NCBI GenBank assembly: GCA_965644295.1 | Contig: CBFFRP010000365.1 | Span: forward strand, 124,001-188,000 | DNA from: Paraphysomonas bandaiensis | Taxonomy: Eukaryota; Chrysophyceae | Length of the DNA stretch: 64,000 bases | Direction: 5' to 3' | Shown here: one piece after another, positions 45,255-55,564 of the stretch | Numbering within the stretch: the first letter of the stretch is position 1 | Layout of the letters: the number at the start of each line of letters is the position of its first letter | Notes under the pieces: model-generated | Database searches by the model: none | What the model was told of the DNA's origin: nothing | Seen by the model: the letters and a program-made list of their open reading frames with translations, nothing else | Program-made: the position numbers and the translations under genes

Positions 45255-48200
45255 ATGCAAAAAGTTAGAAGTGCAACTATAGAGGATGGTCGTGAGTTTA
45301 ATGCCCTCGTTAACTCACTCGGTGGTACAAATCTTTTTCGTGCGCAATTTGGTCAATATAATTTCACGTCATTAATTGAATATGCGCATATTTCACTTTA
45401 TCTACCTGCTGACGATGGAACTTGCGGATGTTTTGCAACTTTTACAGATGGTTTGCTAAATGCTGGTGATAATATTTCATTTGATAGTATCTTGAAGAAT
45501 CTGAGCGAACTGATGCCTTGTAGAGTAAGTTTTATTAGTTTGAAGTTGACGAGGTGTAACCTCTCTTGCAGGTCACAAACAGTTTGATTCTTAATTTCTG
45601 GGCCATCAATGAAGATGCAGTGGGGTCTAGTGGGGGCTACGATTTACTTCGATATATGTTTAGTCAATGCCCTGAAGTGAACTACGTGTTTTGGGTGTGT
45701 TCTGCCACCACCAACCCTCCGTCGTTTCTAGAGCGCAATTTTACCAAAGTAAATTTGTCTAAACGCACTGTTAAAGAAGAAGAAGATGTACTAAAAAAAT
45801 CAGCGGTATATTTCCTTCATCGGTCTAAAGTACTTCCCCAACTTCAAGTAAGAGATGCTCGTGTTGAAGACAACGACGATCTACTACCGATTTTGCAAAG
45901 TAGCAACCCTAATGTTGCCAATGGTCAGGAAGAGTATTTTCTGGCGAATCTCATTCAGTCTCAGGATGATCAGAACAAATTTTTTGTTGGGGTACATAAA
46001 AACCGTCCCGTTGGAATGTTGGCGACTAGTTTGAATATCAACTCTGAACTATTGGCGAGGGTGTTTTCCTTAGAAAAATATACGGGGTTGATATCGTATC
46101 CTGATGTTGTTATAAATACCAGACCTCATGTAACACTGCTGGTCGGAGAGCCCCAAGCTGTTCAATACTTGAATTTAAGCAGAATTGCTGACGAAAGTAT
46201 GTGTAATTGGATAGACGGGGCACAAATTCGACAGAGTGATTCGAACCTTCAAGTCTCTTCGAACTTTGCCTCCGCAGTGGCGTCCAAGATAAAGCTATTA
46301 GCCGACAAGAAATCTCAGTCCCGTGGCTGCTTTGTTACTGATTTTCCGCGAAACGAACATGATGCAAGGGCCTTACTCCATTATCTGAGGGAAGAAAAAA
46401 TTGTAGTGGATGCTGTAATAGAAGTGCAGGGTGTGGAAGAAGATATTGATCTCGAAGCAGAGGAAGATATTGCTGGAGAATACCTTGATGCTATTGAAAT
46501 TTTACGCGAGCCATTTACCTCTGCTGATGTACCCCATGACGATTTCTTCAACTATAATGTTACTTGGAAAAAGATCAAGCTAGAGGAATCTGTAGCCTCG
46601 CCAGAAATTGCGAATGATTTAGTTCTTGTCGAACTGAAATCTTTACTTGATGGGTATGAGAAAGAAGCAGAAGCATTGGTAAAAAGCAACCAAGCTGGGC
46701 CTTCGACAAATGCATTTGCGATATCACTATTCAGTATGGACGAGAAATTTGAATCAAGGTCTGAGGATTTATTGAGGGTTGCTTTTGAAGAATACGAGGG
46801 AATAGACTATTGTATTCTCATGGTTCCAAACGCGACAATTCCGTCAAGCGCGTTGACTCATGGAATGCAATGTCCACGCGTTCGCGAGGGAGTTAGTTTC
46901 GACCAATCGCTCTATATCATTCACAGACAAGCGTTACTAGCTCATGATTTTCTTTCTGTAGTAAGACTGGAAGACTCGCATATTGAGTTATTGGGCGGAT
47001 TGGTGACAACACTTGATGAAGATGATGGCTCGGATTTATTGGCTACTGCAACAAGATCACTGAGAGATAAAGAAGTTAACCTCGCCAACAATCCAGCGGA
47101 AGTCTGCTTCTCAGTTGTCATTGGAAATGACGTTGTTGGAGTGGTGTGCTTATCAAGAAAATTGACCACTTCTGAAGATATTACTCATTTCAGAGAGAAT
47201 TATCTTCTTGATGATATTATCAGCTACGAACGGCACCGAGGAAGAGCTCAAGCAATGATTACCCATTGGGTTATTAATCCCATTTACTCCAAGTGGTCTA
47301 GATTTATTCTACGTGAAGTCATGAGATACTATCACAAAACACTCCTATATTTTCATGGAGCAAAACAAACTAGGCCGTGCTCTGAAATGCTTGAAGAAAT
47401 GATTCCCGTTAGGGTGCGATCTGTGGTATATGCGAAGCCTGCAGATATGTTTGAATCTAAGGACTGCTCTGCGGGTTATTATCCAGCTTGTGATCGTCCA
47501 CTTTATGTCATGATGAAAAAGGATATCGTGCACAGAAAAAACGTTATCGGCAAACGCGTTGTAGTTGTGGGAGGAAATTCAACTGCACTTTCAATATTAG
47601 AACAGATTTGTATGAATGACAGCAGATATGTCAACAATGTATACCTTGTTATGGAGTCACCACCGACTCCTTGGAGATCCTCAACTGCTGAAAATGAATT
47701 CGATGAAAGTAGTGATGTTGCAGATAATTACTCCGGAGCTTTATCCCCGAAAGATATTGATGATTACACAGAACAGGAGTTATTTGCACTTGGACTGGCA
47801 AACCGTATTACTCTTATCCAAGGAAAATTATCTGATATCGATCGCAAAAACCAAGCCATCATTGTTTCTGACGAGGTTATAGTGGAATACGATGTCTTGG
47901 TGGTAGCGTCAGGGCTGCAAGGTAAGGATTTTTTTTTTCTGTAGTTATGGTTATATTTCGCCTCACAGATGTGACGTACAAGAAGATTCCCAGTTTGTCA
48001 TCATTGCATCCAATTTCATGTTCCGACAAAGGTATTTTCTGTTTAGGAAGTTACCATGTTGACATGATGGCGATAAATCACTTGCGAAAGGAAGGGGAGT
48101 ATCCCACCAACAAAAGTTGCAGCGATCGTATTGTTGTTTATGGCAAGGGAATAAAAGCATTATGTGCACTTGGACGCCTTGAGGAGCTTGGTATTCCTGC

Positions 48201-49669
48201 ATCAAGAATAGTTTGGGTGAATCCAGAAGAAGGTGTCAGTGAAATTGAAAATGAAGAGGTAAGACTCCATTTAAGCATATTCTACGGTTTTAGATGTGTT
48301 ACAGATGAATAAGATTGCCACCACTGGCCTAAAATTCAGTACTGACGATGAAGAAGAATCGCCAGGAACTATAACTATATATTGGAATTCTCAAATATTA
48401 GATGTTGACTATCCTTCTCATGATGAACTCATTGCTGAAGGTGGAACGGGGGTTATTGACGGCCTCAGCATACGCAAGTACCCTCCCAAGAATTCAGTGA
48501 TGGGGCCGAAAGATGAGTTCTTAGAATGCAGTACTCTGATTCTCTGTGCAGACTTGCAGTGCGATGTTGATGTGTTCACGGCTATCAATGAGTCAGGACT
48601 TGTTTATGATGGTGGCGTCGTTGTCGACGAGGTTGAATATGTCACTTGTTATTGTTACCATTTTAATTCTGCTGTTTGTGTACAGAATTTTAGGACTGTT
48701 GACCCTTGCATATATGCGGTTGGTGCATTCAGCCGGTATTCTCGTAGATTCACTGATCAAGTTTCACACAGCAGGTATTATGCCTCTTTGTTCTAAAACG
48801 TTTACTGTTTAAAAAATAAATAAATAGAATTAATTCTCGGGAGCTGGGAGAATACGTCGCTTCAGAAATTATTACAAAGCATTTTACAAGCGAATCAATA
48901 TCTGATGATGCGGAATTTCGTCACAATGATACACTGAAGCCTCCATCCTTGACTCGTCCGAAGTTTCACAAATTTCACCGTCCCAAGATAATAGATTGTC
49001 GATTTCCTGGAAACGTTCAATACTTTTACAGTTCTGTTCCTGACAATGTCCCAAACACGAAGAATGGGTACTTAATCACTGGACCAGCTGTGGATTTGAG
49101 CAGCAGAGTTTGTGGTGTCAAGGTATTTCTCACTATACTACTGTTTTTCTTCCCTCTGTAATAAATGGCTTGCGTAGATTGCACCACTCGGTTATGTTTC
49201 AGAAATTACTTGTTGCCAGTTGTTACATCCTGCTACATCGGCGTATCATCGTAACTTAGCGAAGTATATTGGCTGTCTGGTCGGATGGCACGAGTCGTAC
49301 CTTAACTCTGCGGCGTTTGCTTTCGAATCAAACAGTGTACCTGACTGGATAGATTTTTTTTCTGGCGATTGGGTTACATGTCTGAGATTTGATAGATTCC
49401 CTGCTCTTGCAGAAATGATTCGCGTATCATTATATTCTGATAGAGGAATGATTACTATTATGGATAAAGTCATGGAGAATGCTGAATCAACTGCGCTTGT
49501 GGATGTGATTGCCTCTGCTCGTCGTAATATTTTAGGGGATCGAGCAGCGAATGTGGATGCGAATACCAAAAATGTTGTTGTCGCGCAACTTCTTGACTTC
49601 ATAAGAAAAAATAAGGCATATCTGCCGAAGTATTTCTTACCGAATCCTAAGTCATCCAAAAGTTCGTGA
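45255..49669 (+). CDS. CFAP61: CFAP61, cilia- and flagella-associated protein 61
   Basis: Seven exons, 45255-45524, 45572-47921, 47969-48258, 48305-48631, 48686-48774, 48828-49122 and 49178-49669, give 1,370 residues with frame kept at every join. CFAP61 is part of the calmodulin- and spoke-associated complex at the base of the axonemal radial spokes and is needed for normal ciliary beating. Matches: the N-terminal VRSATIEDGREFNALVNSLG, NSLILNFWAINEDAVGSSGG, the GNAT-like middle with KNRPVGMLATSLNIN and HWVINPIYSKWSRFILREVM, and the Rossmann-like FAD/NAD-binding module starting KRVVVVGGNSTALSILEQIC near residue 750, with VVASGLQ further on. Its presence is the best evidence that the organism builds motile flagella. 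Confidence 0.93.
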
Positions 49670-50101
49670 ATATAGTAGACGTTGCGATAACGCCTGTTTT
49701 TTCTCAATAATGTGGAGTAAGCATTCGAAAGGAATTAACAGTTGCTTGATAATGAATTATGACTGAATAATGATTACAATAAGTAGATATAATACCACTT
49801 ACTATTTATAATATCCTTGGATATTGTACATTATAGCTAACTGAATGGCCATCATGGCGTTCGATAAATTCTTTTGCCTCAATAGACCCTTCCCAACTGG
49901 GCATTCTCACCTGATAATTCTCTCCATACAGATTGCAGTATTAAAACTTTGCTTTCTTAGTTTCTCTGTTTTCTTAGTTTCATATTTTATCATGACGTAT
50001 GTATGTCAATAATCATAATTGCTACTTGCAGTAATATCTATAATTTCTACAAAAAGTAATGTCTTAATTCTTGCATGCTAAGTACTATTCATAATTACTA
50101 C

Positions 50102-50487
50102 CAAGGCCTGGTAACCAATAATGGCCCATTAATGGTAGTCCAGTTCCCGGCAATTATAATGACATAAATGAAAAATATCCCGGCAATTATAATGGCCATT
50201 AATATTGCTCGCTCAGGAAACTATTCTCTAAATCTACAGAGCATTGAGAAGATAGTAAATAAAGTTGCCACAAAGTGTCTGAACATTGTTGTCTAATATT
50301 GCTTAGAGCTTCTTCGGAGTATAGAGGCGATACGATATTATATTATCTAAAAAACACTCAGTTCTATATATAGCAGTACAGGTAATTAATTTATACCATT
50401 AATGACCCATTAATGGTAGTCCGGTTACCGGCAATTATAATGGCATCAATTAAAAATGCCATTACCATTAATGGTTACCAGGCCCTG
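50102..50487. mobile_element. hAT-type miniature inverted-repeat element (386 bp)
   Basis: Terminal inverted repeats CAAGGCCTGGTAACC at the left and GGTTACCAGGCCCTG at the right (one mismatch over 15 bp). Both ends are flanked by the 8-bp direct repeat ATTACTAC (50094-50101 and 50488-50495), a target-site duplication of the length made by hAT transposases; the CAGGG-type terminus also fits hAT. No transposase is encoded, so it is non-autonomous. Inside, a stretch beginning CCCATTAATGGTAGTCC occurs twice as subterminal direct repeats (about 50124-50176 and 50406-50458). Confidence 0.85.
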
Positions 50488-50612
50488 ATTACTACTCATT
50501 AAGTAACGTACTTTGTTTATGAATTGGTTAGCGGAATCATGCAACCTTTCATTCACTTTACTACACTGTATCCAACATTGTGGTGAATATCTTATTATGA
50601 GCAGTCAACGTT

Positions 50613-50875
50613 ACGAAAGATGCTTGTGCGTCACTGCAAGCACCAAGGTGGAACCACTTTTACTCTATCACTTAAAGCAAACGCAGTGAGCAAACAGAAT
50701 ATCTGACATCTGGTGACTTTTGGATTTTGAATCCTTATGGTGAACAGCCCGCATGCTTGACTTCAGCAGACAGTCCAATATATCCCGGTTGCCTGTTTAT
50801 TCGTCAGGGCCCAAAGACACTTATTGGTGTGCCTTGTACCTCACACAAGAATTTGGCTATATAAGTGGACAGAAA
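50613..50875 (-). repeat. Dispersed repeat family R4, copy 2
   Basis: Reverse complement matches 27550-27835; see that entry for the shared blocks. Moderately diverged, with indels. Confidence 0.7.
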
Positions 50876-51662
50876 ACTATTTGGTTACTATACATGCGGC
50901 TCACGTTATAGTTTCCCGGAGAAATATCTCTGGTACTTATCCCAGAAAACAGTCTGACTTTTTTGCGGGTGTCCCCAACATGGCTCCCCTTTTGTCAAAG
51001 AAACCCATTCAAAAGTTGAATCTAGAGCACTGTCAATGACAACTTTTACGTGGCTTTAACTATTCAAACATGAGATACCTAGTTTGTTAAAAAATATCCG
51101 AGATTGTCACGTGCAAAACTTCTTCATAACATTATCGAAAAATTAAGTCGAAACAACTCCACCCGATGCTGATGGCGATACCACAACTCTGGCGGGTTTA
51201 CACCAGTCATATAGTAAGATTAGAAAAACCACATTGCATTTTCCATATTATTTCGGGATGTCAAATCCAATCCTACTGGAATTGGCGAAGCAAGAAGAAT
51301 ACCATGGATTGAGGGCTTAGACAAATCAATTGCCGTATATTGATTGCACGAAAACAGTGGTGGAGGACTGGGCTACATAATGGCAGTCTTTGTATTCTTA
51401 CCCAATCCTTGTTTCTTATCACTATTTATTTCCTCTTAAAGCGATGAAAGTAATCACTAGAAACTAGATTTGCGTAATCTTCAATGGTTGCCTTGTGTAC
51501 CGCAAGTTGATTTCAGTACGCTATACTCACAGGTGAAGAAAGGTAAGACATCCGCAATATGAAATAAGGTTATAAATACTTGAATTATTATACTAACCCC
51601 ACTAATTTAAGAATAGAGCTACACAGTTGGTAAATATCTACATAAATATGCACCAGGTTGGA

Positions 51663-53140
51663 CTAGCTGCACTTCAGTGAGTGTACCACTTCCTCGACTG
51701 GCACAGTCACAGCTGATGAGAGATCTACTCGAATTTCTTGCACAACACACCCCGCACTTCGAGCAGTGCTCAGGAGATACGGTAACACCTATATAGCACT
51801 TTGTTATCAGTTGCAGTATATATCATTAGTTGGGTACCGAAAAGTGGGAACTTCGTTCAGCCGACACTGGTTTAAGTAAAGTAAAATGAGCTCCATCGCT
51901 GTGAACAACAATGTCTCGCAATCGATCGCAATCCTACTCACACATATTAAGAATATACTTAATGTACTATCTTTACCTCTCCTGAATAAAATGTGGTAAA
52001 CATAGGCTTCGTGGTTCCAGATATAATGCACACTCTGGCATCATGAAATTCTTCTGGCCATATATACAGCAAGCAATTCGCATCTACGAACCCTGCATAC
52101 TGCAAGCAAGAGTTCAATATTTCCTTTTCTAGATCATCTGCAAGGAAGATTATGTATATTATATATACAAATCAAATACTCACCTGAAGTTTGAGCCACT
52201 CGGTCGGCTGAGAAACGCCTGAAGTACACTTGGAGTGCGAAGGGGTGTATATTAAGCGCAACACCCAGATGAATGAAGAAACACCTGTTGCCTGTTAAAC
52301 TTGCATGCGGTATTCAATGTATAACACCAACCTATTAGTTTCTACGGCATATTTACATTCCTTCAATGTGGAAGGAAGATTTGGAAGGAAACTTGAAAAT
52401 GACACGTGAAAGTCGTGTCGATAGAATGACATTTGATGCGGAGCTCCGTTACAAAACAGCGAAAATGATAGAAGAGTTCGATGCGGCTGTGGGATATCAA
52501 ATCGGCGTATATCATGTAAGGTGTATAAGATCTCGATCTCATATACACTCACGCTAGAGTAACTGTCATCCTTTGATGGAGCCGCAATTTCGCTTTCTGT
52601 ATATGTAACAGGATAGCTATCACCAGTGCTGAAACTTTGTGACTCGTCTTCTTGGCCAATTATTTTCAGAGCTTCTTCTAAAGAGCGACTCATTCTACCA
52701 TTATTATCATTGCTTTCATGTTCAAGTGCAATATCAGTCGGTAATTTGTTGCAACAATCAAACTCATCAATCAGATCAATTTCAGCAGCAGAACGAACTA
52801 GATCCTCCTCATGATCTAATTTCTCTACCAAAGATTCCAAAATTTCAAAAGCACAATCAGTCGCTCGTTTTAACTGTTGTATACTTGATCGTATCTCATA
52901 GTCTGAACTTCTGTATGATTTATGATTCGGTAGTTTGTCTACAACAAATATAATAAATTGTTTCCAGTATATATACGATCTTGATGTATAGTTCTCTTTC
53001 ATAGACTCTGTTGCTCTCTTATATAACTGTTTCGCTTTATCAAAATATCTGTGTATAGGTATTGAGTTCTTTACATCTTCCACCTCATGCCCAATCATGA
53101 GCTTTTGTCTGATCTCATATGAGGAGTTCGATCTCGTCAT
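51663..53140 (-). CDS. USP8-dimerisation domain protein with putative OTU-like protease
   Basis: Six exons, 53140-52553, 52486-52332, 52284-52184, 52137-51977, 51933-51838 and 51788-51663, give 408 residues; all five introns are GT-AG and keep frame. Residues about 27-112 match the USP8_dimer domain of the deubiquitinases AMSH/STAMBP and USP8: IPIHRYFDKAKQLYKRATES, YWKQFIIFVVDKLPNHKSY, then IQQLKRATDCAFEI. The rest is neither JAMM (no HxH metal motif) nor USP. Residues about 240-360 look to me like an OTU cysteine protease: ETNRCFFIHLGVALNIHPF with Cys249 as candidate nucleophile, PEEFHDARVCIISG, and VVHSDGAHFTLLKP with His351. The Cys-His spacing of 102 fits OTU domains. The dimer domain is confident; the protease call is inference. 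A likely role is endosomal ubiquitin removal. Confidence 0.75.
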
Positions 53141-53623
53141 CTTAATAGAATAAACTATTAATTAAACAATATACTTGTATATATTAATGAGTGTTTTAAA
53201 GGTAGAGATGGAGACTATAATGCCTCACTGTCTGTGTGGGTTATTCCAATGAACGATCTTAGATATACTGTACACTGAGTATGGTATTGTGGGAAGCAAG
53301 TTGTTGTCTGGGTGTGTTATTTTGGTCGTATTGTGATATGAAATGCTAAATTTTAGTTATATTTTTTAGTTTTTCATAGTAAATCAGGGATTTCTAAAAG
53401 AAATGTATGATTTCTATGCACATACTGTGTGTTTTTAGTAAAGTTGTAGCAAAAGCAGTTGATATATACACAGCAGTGGAGTATGTAGTGCGTATATTTA
53501 ACCACCTAACAGCTATGGAACTCCTCACTCTACATACTTATATTGATAGATGACAGTACTGCTTCGAACACTGCTGTATATCACATAAATCCGTCATTGA
53601 ATTCCATTCATCATAATACTTCA
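53141..53623. promoter_or_regulatory. Divergent promoter, USP8-dimer protein and GT18
   Basis: Contains ACACAGCAGTGGA (about 53468-53480) and CACTGCTGTATA (53569-53580). The latter is 44 bp before the glycosyltransferase start, the closest approach of this motif to any start codon in the window. Confidence 0.5.
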
Positions 53624-55044
53624 ATGAGAAGTATATACGCTCGTAATACCATAGCAGTCGTACTTACCGTCTATCTTCTAGTGGAATGTTGGTATATCAT
53701 ACACACACGTCATCTATCCGCTATACGTACCTATGAAGTTAATCATATACTATCCTCATGGAAGACTATACAACACACACTCAATGAGAGTGTTATTCAA
53801 TCTATAGATCAGAAGGATATACATCATAACACTGTCTCTCCACATCCATTAGATACGAACCGTCTGAGAGGACAACCCCATCAATCAACTGATAGAACAC
53901 CACAGAAAACAAGTCTGAATAGAATAAAAACAACCCATCAAGCTGTTTTATTTACAATGGATTCCATAACATCATGTAACTAGTATATCTATCTATGTAT
54001 TGGTTTGATTATATCAATTCTATATAGATGAAACGAACAGTGCGAAAGGAGGAGCTGCAGGTAGGTATTACTATCTACTAACATCTAGTTCATGATATAA
54101 TATACATACAGGGGAACTGTTGATACGCCATTCTTTAGAACAGGCTTTCCGGGAATTAGGAATTGAATTAGCTGTCAAGAAATCAGATATTGAATTCATT
54201 CAAACTGATATGAGTCAGTATGATATCATCATAGTAGATCCGTGGACATGGGCATCCAAAGGTATGATTCATATTCAATTAGTTGTATTGCGAACACTGC
54301 TATTGATGCGGTTGAATTCAGTGATGACTATATCTAGTAATATCTTGTACAGGATGGGTTCCCAAAAAGGTTTTGGTTGGCCAGGAAAATAAAGTATATG
54401 TATTAGATTTTTTCGGTTCAAAAGAATTACTGAATGCTAGAGGCAAATTCAATATACCTCCAAAGCGATTACTCACTGCATTTGGCTCACCATGGAATAC
54501 CTTTCTCGGATATTATATGAATTCGGATATTATATCAAAATATGCTCGCGAAAAGAAGCCACAAGGGGTTATTTGGGGGAAGGATCCCAAACATTATAAA
54601 GACAGCATTCAACTGTTGCAACACGTTGCGGATACTGTGTCGTTACACTCAACTGCCACAAGGAGACTGTTTAAACATAAAAATGTCGTTTGGCATGGTC
54701 ATCAGACTGTAGAGTCATGGATGACGCTGCTTGCGGAGTCGAGGTTCTTAATCGGTTTAGGTGATCCTCTTCTCGGCCCCTCTGCTATTGATGCAATAGC
54801 AATGGGTTGTGTTTATATTAACCCCATTTACGATACGCCTGTACGTGAGGTACATAAAACACAGCATGACTATGCCGTTGATAAAATTGGGGCGCCGTAT
54901 GTATGTAACGCTCATTTGAGTAACATAGAAGAGGTTCTTGGTTGCGTAAAGCTTGCGTTGAAGTCAGACTTGAAACCGTTTATTCCACGAGATTTTTCTT
55001 ATGAAAACTATATTGAGCGCGTTCGCAGTATATTTTTAAAGTGA
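53624..55044 (+). CDS. GT18 family (MGAT5-like) N-acetylglucosaminyltransferase
   Basis: Four exons, 53624-53975, 54028-54060, 54112-54261 and 54353-55044, give 408 residues. It has type II Golgi topology: a short cytosolic start (MRSIYARN), one membrane helix (TIAVVLTVYLLVECWYII), then a lumenal stem. The catalytic part matches alpha-1,6-mannosylglycoprotein beta-1,6-GlcNAc-transferase V: GGAAGELLIRHSLEQAFREL, YDIIIVDPWTW, TAFGSPWNTFLGYY, VIWGKDPKHYKD, and the donor-site region ESRFLIGLGDPLLGPSAIDA, MGCVYINPIYDTPVREVHKT. MGAT5 adds a branch to complex N-glycans. Animal enzymes are about 740 residues; this one is much shorter in stem and N-domain. Acceptor specificity is uncertain. Confidence 0.88.
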
Positions 55045-55564
55045 AACTGTACGTCAATAATAATATATCTCTAATAGTGCTCGCACATTACATAAGAGTT
55101 TGCCCACATGTAGGGTGTAAGTTATGTGTTACTTTGCATAATTTTCAAATTAAATACCTCATACCTTAAATGGAATAACTTGTAATATATTAATAGGATT
55201 ACGCTTTTACGAAACAAGTACGTATGTGTTTTGTGATGGAGTGCTCTACACGAGTTTTGGTTGTCAATTATGACCGTTACTTGAAGACTACAGTGGTTAT
55301 GTAGTTTTAAGCAGTATTATTACATGAATTAGATTATCTAAGATCTGATATTGTCGATTGGTAGTAGGTATGTAGAAATTAATTAATAGCAAAGTATATA
55401 AATATAGAATATCTGACAGTGTAAAGTGTAAAATGCAATTCTCTATTTAAAAACAATATTGACATTAAGTAATATAATATAGGTTGAAAAGAAATATTTA
55501 TTACAAATAGCAAATACACAATATCTATTCAAAATTAGAAACAAACAAAAAACTAGAAAGTACG
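55045..55564. other. Convergent 3' intergenic region
   Basis: AT-rich DNA between the 3' ends of the GT18 gene and the IQ-motif gene, with TTATT/AATAA-rich stretches. No feature recognised. Confidence 0.5.

Larger units (their letters stand above)
49670..51662. other. Gene-free repeat island
   Basis: About 2 kb between the CFAP61 and USP8-dimer-protein 3' ends. It carries a hAT-type MITE (50102-50487) and R4 copy 2 (50613-50875). The open frame 50824-51039 begins within R4 and is not supported as a gene. The remainder (50876-51662) shows nothing I recognise. Confidence 0.6.

Noticed and set aside
51663-52553. JAMM metalloprotease domain expected after a USP8_dimer domain
   Set aside because: No HxH...D metal motif in any reading of the downstream exons, so AMSH identity was dropped.
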